Translations under genes and position numbers: made by a program
Notes under the pieces: model-generated
Database searches by the model: none
Told to the model about the DNA's origin: nothing
Seen by the model: the letters and a program-made list of their open reading frames with translations, nothing else
In this document: piece after piece, positions 8,794-14,476 of the stretch
Numbering within the stretch: the stretch's first letter is position 1
How the letters are laid out: each line of letters begins with the position of its first letter
NCBI GenBank assembly: GCA_964569055.1
Contig: CAZMSZ010000177.1
Location: 1 to 14,476 of the forward strand
Source of the DNA: JAWLGW01 sp964569055
Lineage (GTDB): Bacteria; Planctomycetota; J058
Direction of reading: 5' to 3'
DNA length: 14,476 bases

Positions 8794-8893
8794 NNNNNNN
8801 NNNNNNNNNNNNNNNNNNNNNNNNNNNNNNNNNNNNNNNNNNNNNNNNNNNNNNNNNNNNNNNNNNNNNNNNNNNNNNNNNNNNNNNNNNNNN
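8794..8893. other. 100-N scaffold gap, probably artefactual
   Basis: There are exactly 100 N, the conventional length for a gap of unknown size, between two copies of the same 55-base sequence. The simplest reading is that the flanking contigs overlap by 55 bases and no sequence is missing. The interval between the two converging stop codons would then be 7 bases. Confidence 0.95.
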
Positions 8894-8948
8894 ACCCGGG
8901 CGCCCGGCTGACCCTCTCGATCCCGCTGGGCGGGCGCCGCTAGCGCTC
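8894..8948. repeat. 55-bp exact direct repeat, right copy (contig start)
   Basis: This copy is identical to 8739-8793 and begins directly after the N-run. It carries a second copy of the last codons and TAG stop of the giant gene. It should not be annotated as a separate coding fragment. Confidence 0.95.
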
Positions 8949-8956
8949 CGCTAGCG
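8938..8956. terminator. Bidirectional hairpin holding both convergent stop codons
   Basis: Two 8-base arms, CGCTAGCG at 8938-8945 and again at 8949-8956, flank the 3-base loop CTC and form a perfect stem. The left arm contains the TAG of the giant gene (8941-8943) and the right arm contains the TAG of the minus-strand gene (8953-8951). With the gap collapsed this is the only space between the two convergent genes. There is no T-tract, so it would be an atypical terminator or a transcript-end protector. Confidence 0.5.
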
Positions 8957-9343
8957 CGACTCGCGCTCGTTGCGGACCCGGTCGAGCAGCTCGAACGCCT
9001 CGGTCGAGGCGGGCTGCTTCGCGGACGTCCAGCGCTCGCCGTCGCGCGAGGTCGACCAGCGCTCTCGGCGCCCGGGCCCCGCCCAGGCGTGCACCTCCTC
9101 GACCAGGTCGCGCAGCCACAGGGCGCCCGCGCCGAAGAACAGGCTCAGCTCCTCGCAGAGCACCTCGGGCGCCGGCCCGATCCAGGGGTCGCACTCGGCT
9201 GGCTCGGGCAGCAGCGGGTCGAGGGAGCGGCGCAGGTCGACCCGCCGCCCGCCGAGCTCGACGAACACCCTTCGGTGCGATCCCTGGCGGACGACCGCCA
9301 GCCGCGCAGCACGGAGGGGAGACGCGTTGGGCGGACCGCTCAC
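8951..9343 (-). CDS. Hypothetical protein, 130 aa, last gene of the module 2 cluster
   Basis: No family recognised. The protein is soluble-looking, with no signal peptide or membrane segment. It has a basic N-terminal third (LRAARLAVVRQGSHRRVFVE), an acidic middle (EPAECDPWIGPAPEVLCEE) and a Trp-rich stretch (ALWLRDLVEEVHAWAG, RERWSTSRDGERWTSAK). The start is GTG 9343, which overlaps the TGA of the upstream gene by four bases (GTGA), so the two are probably translationally coupled. It converges on the giant gene. GC-rich codon use like its neighbours supports it as a real gene. Confidence 0.65.
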   Translation of the reverse strand: MSGPPNASPLRAARLAVVRQGSHRRVFVELGGRRVDLRRSLDPLLPEPAECDPWIGPAPEVLCEELSLFFGAGALWLRDLVEEVHAWAGPGRRERWSTSRDGERWTSAKQPASTEAFELLDRVRNERESR

Positions 9344-9612
9344 CCGCCCTGCTGTCGCTCGCGGTCGAGGCGGTCGAGGAGCTCGCGGTCGATATCGAGG
9401 GGCTCGAGCGCGTCGGCCAGCACCTCGGCGATCGCGTCCAGGATCAGCTCCACCCGGGTGAGCGTGCGGGGCCCGAGCTTGGCGGGGACCTCGACCTGCT
9501 CGCTGGTGGAGCCTCCCTGCGGATCTTGGAGCTCGAGGACGACCTGCCGGACGCGCGGCTCGGTCTCACCCGCCGCGGGTTCGAGGACCTCGCCGCCGAC
9601 GATTCGCCTCAT
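9340..9612 (-). CDS. Hypothetical protein, 90 aa, downstream of the module 2 sigma factor
   Basis: No family recognised. It begins MRRIVGGEVLEPAAGETEPR, continues with a beta-like stretch (RQVVLELQDPQGG) and ends in an acidic amphipathic helix (LTRVELILDAIAEVLADALE, then DIDRELLDRLDRERQQGG). The start is supported by GGGGAGG four bases before the ATG. It lies 61 bases after the sigma-factor stop on the same strand and overlaps the following gene by four bases. It may be the third cistron of the DGPF/sigma transcript; a role as a modulator of the sigma factor is only a guess from position. Confidence 0.65.
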   Translation of the reverse strand: MRRIVGGEVLEPAAGETEPRVRQVVLELQDPQGGSTSEQVEVPAKLGPRTLTRVELILDAIAEVLADALEPLDIDRELLDRLDRERQQGG

Positions 9613-9673
9613 GGGCCCTCCCCGCCGGGATCGTATCCGGGCGGCTGGCGCGGCGCGCCTGGGAAGGCGTGTC

Positions 9674-10927
9674 TCAGGGCAGCTCGGCCAGGCGGCGGGC
9701 CAGGGTGCGTCGCTCGGGCTCCTGGCGCGCGAGCGCGAGGGCCCGCTCGTAGGCGGCGCGGGCCTCGCGCGCGCGACCGAGCCGCGCCAGCAGGTCGGCG
9801 TGCGCGGCGTGGGCGGGCAGGTAGTCGGCGAGGGCGCCCCCCGCCAGGAGCGCCTCGATCGGCCCGAGGCCGGCCGCGGGGCCGTCGCGCATGGCGAGCG
9901 CCACCGCGCGGTTGAGCGCGATCACCTCGGAGGGCTCGACCCGCAGCAGGAGGTCGTACAGGCCCACGATCTGGGCCCAGTCGGTCGCCGCGGCGCTGGG
10001 CGCCTCGGCGTGCACGGCCGCGATCGCGGCCTGCAGCGTGTAGGGCCCGAAGCGCCGCGAGCGGAGCGCGCCCTCCACCAGCGCGCCGCCCTCGGCGATC
10101 TGCGCCTGATCCCAGCGGCTGCGGTCCTGCTCGGGGAGGAGGGCGAGGTCGCCCTCGGGGGTGGTCCGCGTCGCGCGGCGCGCGTCGTGGAGCAGCATCA
10201 GCGCGAGCAGCCCCTGCGCCTCGGGCTCGGGCAACAGCGCGACCAGCAGGCGGCCGAGGCGGATCGCCTCGGCGGCGAGGTCCTGCCGGCTCGCCGACGC
10301 GCCCGACGAGGCGCGGTAGCCTTCGTTGAACACGAGGTAGATCACGCGCAGCACCGCGTCGAGCCGCGCCGGCAGCTCGCGCACGCCCGGGATCGTGAAC
10401 GGCAGCCCCTCCTCGCGCAGCCTGGCCTTGGCCCGCACGATTCGCTGGGCGATCGTCGGCGGCGCGACGAGGAAGGCCCGCGCGATCTCCTCGGTGGTGA
10501 GCCCGCACACCTCGCGCAGCGTGAGCGCGACCTGCGCGGCCTCGGGCAGGACGGGGTGGCAGCAGGCGAACACCAGCCGCAGCCGGTCGTCCTCGACCTC
10601 GTCCTCGTCGGCGAGCGCGGGCGCGGGCGCGCTCGCCTCGAGCCGCTCGGCGAGCGCGAGCAGCGAGGCGTCGAGGCGCGCGCGCCGCCGCAGGGCGTCG
10701 ATCGCGCGGAACCGCCCCGCCGACACCAGCCAGGCCCGCGGGGAGGCGGGTACGCCCTCGCGCGGCCAGCGCTCGAGCGCCGCGGCGAAGGCGCTTTGGA
10801 GCGCCTCCTCGGCGAGGTCGAAGTCGCCGAGGAGGCGCACCAGGGTGGCGAGGACGCGCCGCGACTCGCGCCGGTAGGTCGCCTCGACCTCGGCGCGCGC
10901 GGCCTCGCCGCTCGCCTGCCCGCTCAC
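9674..10927 (-). CDS. ECF42-type RNA polymerase sigma factor (module 2), complete
   Basis: This full-length 417-residue ECF factor of the kind with a long C-terminal extension (COG4941-like) recruits RNA polymerase to its target promoters. Region 2 is at about residues 14-82 (DFDLAEEALQSAFAAALERW). Region 4 is at about 115-170 (LTTEEIARAFLVAPPTIAQR). The DUF6596 signature VLRVIYLVFNEGYRASSG is at about 192-209. The C-terminal part ends in TPR-like helices (AHAADLLARLG-type at about 365-400, then AYERALALARQEPERR). The start is GTG 10927, overlapping the DGPF stop as GTGA. No anti-sigma gene is adjacent, which is usual for this group, where the extension itself is thought to control activity. 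It is clearly homologous to the factor at 1-873 but well diverged, so this is not a recent duplication. Confidence 0.95.
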   Translation of the reverse strand: MSGQASGEAARAEVEATYRRESRRVLATLVRLLGDFDLAEEALQSAFAAALERWPREGVPASPRAWLVSAGRFRAIDALRRRARLDASLLALAERLEASAPAPALADEDEVEDDRLRLVFACCHPVLPEAAQVALTLREVCGLTTEEIARAFLVAPPTIAQRIVRAKARLREEGLPFTIPGVRELPARLDAVLRVIYLVFNEGYRASSGASASRQDLAAEAIRLGRLLVALLPEPEAQGLLALMLLHDARRATRTTPEGDLALLPEQDRSRWDQAQIAEGGALVEGALRSRRFGPYTLQAAIAAVHAEAPSAAATDWAQIVGLYDLLLRVEPSEVIALNRAVALAMRDGPAAGLGPIEALLAGGALADYLPAHAAHADLLARLGRAREARAAYERALALARQEPERRTLARRLAELP

Positions 10928-11301
10928 GCCTTGCTGTGCTGGGCGCCGCAGGTCGTGAGCGCGCGGATCTCGATCGCCCAGCCCAGCTCCTCACCCATTT
11001 GCGCGGCGGGGTGGAGCGAGGCGAGCCGGATCGCGTCGTTGAGGTCGTCGGCCTCGATCAGCACCAGGCCGCCCACCTGCTCCTTGGTCTCGACGAACGG
11101 CCCGTCGGAGACCACCGGCTTGCCCCCGCGCGGCCGGATCGTGGTCGCGTCCCACTCCAGGCTGTAGCCGGCGAGCAGCTTGCCGGTCCGCCGCAGCTCC
11201 TCGTCGTGGGCCTGGCAGTCGGCGATCAACCGCTCGAGCTGCTCGGGGGAGAGGGCCTCCATCTTCGCGCGCTCACCGTAGGCCATGCACAGATACTTCA
11301 T
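10924..11301 (-). CDS. YCII-related DGPF-domain protein (module 2)
   Basis: This 125-residue YCII/DGPF-family protein starts with the typical MKYLCMAYGERAKMEALSPE. It has SDGPFVETKEQVGGLVLIEA with DGPF at residues 66-69, the same position as in the module 1 protein. The start chosen is ATG 11301, with AAAGGAG 8 bases upstream. An in-frame start 60 bases further upstream would lie inside the predicted promoter and lacks this ribosome site. The stop overlaps the start of the sigma gene by four bases. It is shorter than the module 1 homologue because it lacks the charged tail. Confidence 0.94.
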   Translation of the reverse strand: MKYLCMAYGERAKMEALSPEQLERLIADCQAHDEELRRTGKLLAGYSLEWDATTIRPRGGKPVVSDGPFVETKEQVGGLVLIEADDLNDAIRLASLHPAAQMGEELGWAIEIRALTTCGAQHSKA

Positions 11302-11333
11302 GCGTCGAGCTCCTTTCGCTTGCTCACCCCCTG

Positions 11334-11360
11334 GTCGAACGAGCCGGGCGGAGATCGACA
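11334..11360 (-). promoter_or_regulatory. Predicted ECF-sigma promoter of module 2 (TGTCGA-N17-CGAC)
   Basis: On the minus strand TGTCGA (11360-11355) is followed after 17 bases by CGAC (11337-11334), about 32 bases before the DGPF ATG. Spacing and the CGGCTCGTTCG stretch match the module 1 promoter exactly. Upstream is an inverted repeat GCGA-AA-TCGC (11368-11377), partly resembling the palindrome at 1395-1408. The promoter lies in the 109-base gap after the nuclease-fold gene. Confidence 0.7.
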
Positions 11361-11410
11361 CCCTCCCGCGAAATCGCCCTAAGTCCAGGCCGGACGTAGC
11401 TTCGCGGCCG

Positions 11411-12895
11411 CTACCGGAGCTCGAGGTCGGCCGTGATCGGGTAGTGGTCGCTCGGCCAGCGGCCGTCGACCTGCTCGGTGAAGGTCTGATACAGCCGCAC
11501 GCGCGCCGGGCCGCCCACCAGCAGCCAGTCGATTCGGTCGTTCCCCTGAAAGCCCCGAAAGCCGTTGTAGGACCCGTGCTGCGCCCCCGGGTGCGGGGCC
11601 TCGGCCCAGGCGTCGCGCAGGCCGAGCCCGTCCACGAGCACGCGGCGCGGCTCCTCGTCGGGGGTGGAGTTGTAGTCGCCGCTGATCAGGATCGCGACCT
11701 TCCCGCGCTCTTTCTCGGGGACCTTGTTGGCGATGAACTCGTTCATGACCCGCGCGCCCTTGATCCGGTTCTCGGGGTCGCGGCCGTTGTCCCGCTCGGG
11801 CAGGTGCGTGTTCAGGAACAACAGCGGCGTGCGGGCGCCCTTCAGCTCGATCAGGGCCCAGGTCACCTTGCGGGGGTAGCGGTCGCCCCAGGTGTTGCTG
11901 CCCTGGACCTCGGGCGTGTCGGACAGCCAGAACTCGCCCCACTCGCGCAGCCGCGCGTCGTCGCGCCGCACCAGGATCGAGCAGCGCTCGCCCGAGCCGG
12001 TGGGGTTGCGCCCGCCGCCCACGATCTCGTAGCCGGGCAGGAGCGGGCGCAGGTCGTCGACCTGCTCGCCCTTGTCCTCCTGGATCCCGACCACCGCCGC
12101 CTGCTGGATCACCTTGGCCACCGCGGCCACCCGGTGCCGCCAGCGGTTCGGGCCGTCGTCCTCGAAGTCGTAGCGCACGTTGAAGGACATGACCCGGAAC
12201 TTCGCGCCGCGCCCGCGCCGCCGCCCCGCTCGCCGCTCGTCGTCCTCGTCCTCCTCGGTCGACGTGGGCTTCTTGGGCTTGGCGGGCGCGCGCCGCTCGG
12301 CGGCCTCGGGGCGCGCGCTCGAAGCGGCGTCCTCGCCCTCCCCTTCCTTCTCGGGGAGCACCCACCGCCCGTCGCGCAGCTCGAGCCCGGCCTCGAGGTT
12401 GGTCTTCTCCTCGGGGGTGACCCAGCGCCCCTGGTACTCGACCAGGCCCAGCACCTCGCGCCGGTAGGCGTCGGGCTCGTACCACCGCCCCTGGTGCAGC
12501 TTGTGACCGAGCGCCCGCCGGGCCGGCTCGCAGTGCGGGTCGAGCTCGATCGCCCGCGTGAAGCACTGCGTGGCCTCGGCCTCGAGCTGCTCGTCCTTGG
12601 CCCAGCTCCCGAGCTCGCACCAGTCCGCCGCGTCGCCGACCTTCTCGAGCTTCCCGCGCCGCGCCTCGTACTCCGCGCGGATCTCCGCCTCGCGCACGAT
12701 CCGCGAGATCTCGCCGCGCGGGACCCGGATCTTCCCCGCCTTGGTCTCGATCGTGACGACCCGGCTCGTCTCCTCGACGATCTTGCCGCGATACTTCCCC
12801 CCGTTCGCGAGGTGGATCACGTCCGCCCGCGCGGCCGGCGCGAGGAGCAGAAGGGCGAGCGCGAGGAGGACGGGGACGGGGCGCAGGCTGCTCAT
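11411..12895 (-). CDS. Secreted endonuclease/exonuclease/phosphatase-family protein with N-terminal GRW-motif region
   Basis: This 494-residue protein has a DNase I/sphingomyelinase-type metal-dependent phosphodiesterase domain. Residues 1-24 are a signal peptide (ARA|D); ATG 12895 was chosen because it starts this peptide. Residues 25-70 resemble envelope proteins of the 'LxNGxxYxGxIV...VPRxEI' kind. A TPR-like segment (about 91-133) is followed by three motifs at about 136-180 (GRWYEP, GRWVTP, GRWVLP). A charged low-complexity linker spans about 182-230. The catalytic fold is at 231-494: N239 (MSFNVRY), E273 (GIQED), H364 (LNTHL), D407 and N409 (GDYN), D456 (RIDW), D483 and H484 (SDHYP). 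All expected active-site residues appear present, so the enzyme is probably active outside the cytoplasm. The substrate (nucleic acid, phospholipid or sugar phosphate) cannot be told. No strong ribosome site is seen. Confidence 0.9.
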   Translation of the reverse strand: MSSLRPVPVLLALALLLLAPAARADVIHLANGGKYRGKIVEETSRVVTIETKAGKIRVPRGEISRIVREAEIRAEYEARRGKLEKVGDAADWCELGSWAKDEQLEAEATQCFTRAIELDPHCEPARRALGHKLHQGRWYEPDAYRREVLGLVEYQGRWVTPEEKTNLEAGLELRDGRWVLPEKEGEGEDAASSARPEAAERRAPAKPKKPTSTEEDEDDERRAGRRRGRGAKFRVMSFNVRYDFEDDGPNRWRHRVAAVAKVIQQAAVVGIQEDKGEQVDDLRPLLPGYEIVGGGRNPTGSGERCSILVRRDDARLREWGEFWLSDTPEVQGSNTWGDRYPRKVTWALIELKGARTPLLFLNTHLPERDNGRDPENRIKGARVMNEFIANKVPEKERGKVAILISGDYNSTPDEEPRRVLVDGLGLRDAWAEAPHPGAQHGSYNGFRGFQGNDRIDWLLVGGPARVRLYQTFTEQVDGRWPSDHYPITADLELR

Positions 12896-12968
12896 GGGGC
12901 GCACAGGATAGCAACGGCCCTCGGCGCCCAGGTCACGGCTCTGCACCGGTCGGGGCCTGGCCCGGCGC

Positions 12969-13544
12969 TCAGCCGGCCGCGAGGTCGGCCACGAGGAGCC
13001 GCCGCTCCCCGATCACGAGCCCAGCTCCTTCGGCCCCGGCCACCCGCAACCCCGGTACACCCAGCGCGTCGAGGAGGCGCTGGTGCTCGCGATCTCCTGC
13101 GATCGAGACCTCCGACACGAACCTCGGCCGCGCCGGCGCGGTGTCCGGGTCGTCCACCTGCTGCACCTCGATCAGCGTGCCGAGCCCAGGCCGTGCCAAG
13201 TAAACGGTGCGTCGTTCCGCCAAGGTGCGCACGCTCGCGGGGTGCAGGAGCCACCCCGACCCGACCAGGCCGTCCACGTAGTCGTCGATCGAGGCCACGT
13301 TCAGCGCGACGTGGTGAAGCCCAGGTCCGCGTTTCTCGAACGCCCGTCGATACGGCCCAGGCCCGATCGCCTCCATCAGCAGGAGGAGCGCGTCCTGCGT
13401 CGACGGCCCGACGTAGACCTCCCGGGTCCCCTCCGCGGGGAAGTCCTCCACCGGGCCAAGCGCCCACCCAGACGTCTCGCACAGCGTCGCGGCGCCTTGG
13501 GCCGAGGGCACGAGGACGGCCACGTGACTCAGGGTGGTATTCAT
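12969..13544 (-). CDS. VOC (glyoxalase/methylmalonyl-CoA epimerase-like) protein
   Basis: This 191-residue protein of the vicinal-oxygen-chelate superfamily has two beta-alpha-beta-beta-beta modules. The putative metal ligands are H7 (LSHVAVLV), E58 (LLLLMEA), H78 (GLHHVALNV) and E126 (GTLIEVQQV). This is the pattern of methylmalonyl-CoA epimerases, where the second ligand is usually Gln. About 50 C-terminal residues (from RFVSEVSIAG) follow the domain and look like the start of another VOC half-module, so the protein is longer than the usual 130-150 residues. The start is ATG 13544 with only a weak ribosome site. The nuclease-fold gene follows 73 bases downstream on the same strand; co-transcription is possible, but no functional link is evident. 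The substrate is not predictable. Confidence 0.88.
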   Translation of the reverse strand: MNTTLSHVAVLVPSAQGAATLCETSGWALGPVEDFPAEGTREVYVGPSTQDALLLLMEAIGPGPYRRAFEKRGPGLHHVALNVASIDDYVDGLVGSGWLLHPASVRTLAERRTVYLARPGLGTLIEVQQVDDPDTAPARPRFVSEVSIAGDREHQRLLDALGVPGLRVAGAEGAGLVIGERRLLVADLAAG

Positions 13545-13559
13545 GGCTGGGCTTTACAG

Positions 13560-13575
13560 GCGGCGGCGCCGCCGC
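13560..13575. promoter_or_regulatory. 16-bp perfect GC palindrome in the leader of the VOC gene
   Basis: GCGGCGGCGCCGCCGC is fully self-complementary and lies 15 bases upstream of the VOC start codon, within the 143-base gap between the 178-codon ORF and the VOC gene. It could be an operator or an mRNA structure limiting translation. In DNA this rich in GGC/GCC it could also be chance. Nothing else is recognised in that gap. Confidence 0.3.
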
Positions 13576-13687
13576 GGCGACCTTGCACCCGACGAAAAAG
13601 CACGGTGGGGCGCCGCGGGGGCGATCGTACGCCGTCGGCCGGCCGCATGCGCCGGCAGCGACGAGGGGTCGACGCCGCGGGGCTGCC

Positions 13688-14224
13688 TCACCACGGGCGA
13701 CCCGCGCCTCCGTCGCCGCCCCGAGCTCGGCCGCTCTGGTCGACGAGCGCGACGAGCAGCAGGCAAGCCAGCATGCGTGCACGGAGCGGGTCCGCGAGCG
13801 TCTGTACGAGGAGGTCCCTCGCCCGCTCGACTCGCGCCGCTCGATCCGGTCGTTCGGCGCGGCGAACCGGGTCGGCCACGCGCCGAGCGGGCACGCAGGT
13901 GTCGCGATCCTGAGCTGTCGGAAGGAAGGGGACGTGCTCGCGGTGGAAAGAGCGATCGGTTCGCCTGGCCCCCGGCGACGCCATTCGGCAGTCGAGGAGA
14001 CCACGCCCAGCAGCTTGGGCCCGCGCCAGCTCCTGGGACCAGCGGCTCCCTTCAACGCCTGCGCGAGCGACGCCCTCGTCGGCCTCTTCGAGCAGCGCGA
14101 GCCCGTGTTGGAGCCGCTCTGCTCGAGGTTGGTCCAAGAGTCCAGCCTGCCTCAGCTCGTCCTCGACGAGCTCGAGTCCGATGCTTTGGGCCAGCTTCAG
14201 CGCGTGTATCTCTGAGGGCATCAT
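13688..14224 (-). CDS. Hypothetical protein, 178 aa, atypical codon use, next to tRNA-Arg
   Basis: No family recognised. Support comes from the ribosome site: AGGAGGT lies 8 bases before tandem ATGs (14224 and 14221). The N-terminal half looks protein-like (LKLAQSIGLELVEDELRQAG, then an acidic helix HGLALLEEADEGV). The C-terminal half is Arg-rich, with a short hydrophobic stretch (MLACLLLVALV, about residues 149-159) too short for a sure membrane span. Codons such as ATA, CAA, GGA, CCT, TTG and AGG occur here but are nearly absent in neighbouring genes, and third-position GC is visibly lower. It may be recently acquired or fast-evolving, or an ORF that is coding only in its first part. It runs between the VOC gene and the tRNA on the same strand. 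Confidence 0.45.
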   Translation of the reverse strand: MMPSEIHALKLAQSIGLELVEDELRQAGLLDQPRAERLQHGLALLEEADEGVARAGVEGSRWSQELARAQAAGRGLLDCRMASPGARRTDRSFHREHVPFLPTAQDRDTCVPARRVADPVRRAERPDRAARVERARDLLVQTLADPLRARMLACLLLVALVDQSGRARGGDGGAGRPW

Positions 14225-14246
14225 GGGTTCCGACCTCCTGAACCCA
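14224..14246 (-). promoter_or_regulatory. Hairpin presenting the Shine-Dalgarno of the 178-codon gene in its loop
   Basis: In the mRNA, TGGGTTC (14246-14240) pairs perfectly with GAACCCA (14230-14224). The 9-base loop AGGAGGTCG consists mostly of the ribosome binding site, and the stem ends on the A of the start codon. This could modulate translation initiation. The element decides the start of the downstream gene. Confidence 0.45.
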
Positions 14247-14389
14247 GCATGCTGACGAACCCAACCGCGCGCCCGAGGTTCGACACGTTTGGGAGCGGGC
14301 GTCGGAACTGCAGCCGGAGCAAGGCCCTGGCCGATCAGGAGCCTCGTGGCCGGCGCGCCAGCGGCCTCGCGCGCCCCGAACCAAGCGAG

Positions 14390-14424
14390 AGGGCCGGGAG
14401 CACGTCACCGTAGCTCCCGGCCCT
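14390..14424 (-). terminator. Strong hairpin terminator after tRNA-Arg
   Basis: A perfect 12-bp inverted repeat (AGGGCCGGGAGC at 14390-14401 and its complement at 14413-14424) has an 11-base loop. It begins 7 bases after the tRNA 3' end in the direction of transcription. There is no clear T-tract, only scattered T after the stem, as is common in high-GC genomes. The 143 bases between it and the hairpin at 14246 hold no gene; a lone TGTCGA (14285-14280) has no -10 box at the proper spacing. Confidence 0.75.
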
Positions 14425-14431
14425 GACCTAG

Positions 14432-14476
14432 TACGCCCGAAGGGACTCGAACCCCAAACCTCTGCCTCCGGAGGGC
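14432..14476 (-). tRNA. tRNA-Arg (anticodon CCG), 5' part beyond the window
   Basis: The visible part runs from position 29 to the discriminator base. The anticodon loop CTCCGGA (14473-14467) carries anticodon CCG at 14471-14469, followed by stem GGCAG. A 5-base variable loop AGGTT, T-arm with loop TTCGAGT (14451-14445), acceptor strand CGGGCGT and discriminator A at 14432 follow. The outermost T-stem pair is a T-T mismatch and the next a G-T wobble. CCA is not encoded (the following bases are CTA), so it must be added after transcription. The 3' ends of tRNA genes are frequent integration sites; no integrase is visible. Confidence 0.9.

Noticed and set aside
2047..8943. A second very long plus-strand frame overlapping the giant gene and running through the N-run
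   Set aside because: It is an Arg/Gly-rich shadow of the repeat gene in another frame. It crosses the gap only because N codons are not stops, and then reads the duplicated 55 bases.
8894..8943. A separate gene fragment or pseudogene after the gap
   Set aside because: It is an exact copy of the end of the giant gene that stops at the N-run boundary, best explained as contig overlap.
11285..14215. A plus-strand frame of 976 codons across the nuclease and VOC genes
   Set aside because: It is antisense to two genes with clear conserved motifs; its composition is Arg/Pro/Ala-rich and it has no recognisable domain.
14280..14285. A third TGTCGA on the minus strand upstream of the 178-codon gene
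   Set aside because: The only CGTC downstream is 22 bases away, not 17. This is too long for an ECF promoter and is likely chance.

Overview
The window is very GC-rich bacterial DNA (clearly above 70% GC by eye) with third codon positions that are almost all G or C. The organism cannot be named from the sequence. Three things fit a high-GC Planctomycetota or Myxococcota: the ECF42-type sigma factor/DGPF pairs, a secreted protein with repeated 'GRW(V/Y)xPE' motifs, and a very large secreted repeat protein. The GRW motifs lean slightly towards Planctomycetota. This is inference.

Layout. (i) Bases 1-1387, minus strand: a YCII/DGPF protein followed by an ECF42-type sigma factor that runs off the left edge. 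A predicted ECF promoter drives the pair. (ii) Bases 1604-8788, plus strand: one gene for a secreted protein of about 2,394 residues, built around nine tandem 107-residue beta-rich repeats. Its C-terminus resembles membrane beta-strands. (iii) Bases 8739-8948: a 100-N scaffold gap flanked by an exact 55-base duplication. This is almost certainly two overlapping contigs that were never merged. (iv) Bases 8951-11360, minus strand: a second DGPF/sigma module, complete this time, followed by two small unknown genes. A predicted promoter almost identical in design to the first one precedes it. (v) Bases 11411-13544, minus strand: a secreted endonuclease/exonuclease/phosphatase-fold protein, and upstream of it a VOC (glyoxalase-fold) protein. 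(vi) Bases 13688-14476, minus strand: an unrecognised 178-codon ORF with a strong ribosome binding site inside a hairpin loop, a strong terminator hairpin, and the 3' part of a tRNA-Arg(CCG) gene.

How the parts may work together. Each DGPF/sigma pair looks like a self-contained, probably autoregulated unit. The two predicted promoters share TGTCGA and CGWC boxes 17 bases apart, plus 11 identical bases just before and into the -10 box. The giant gene is divergent from module 1 and, once the gap is collapsed, ends 7 bases from the last gene of module 2. No matching ECF box was found in front of the giant gene, so its regulation by these sigma factors is unproven. The least-described element is the giant repeat protein. 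Very long antisense ORFs across it are treated as high-GC artefacts.
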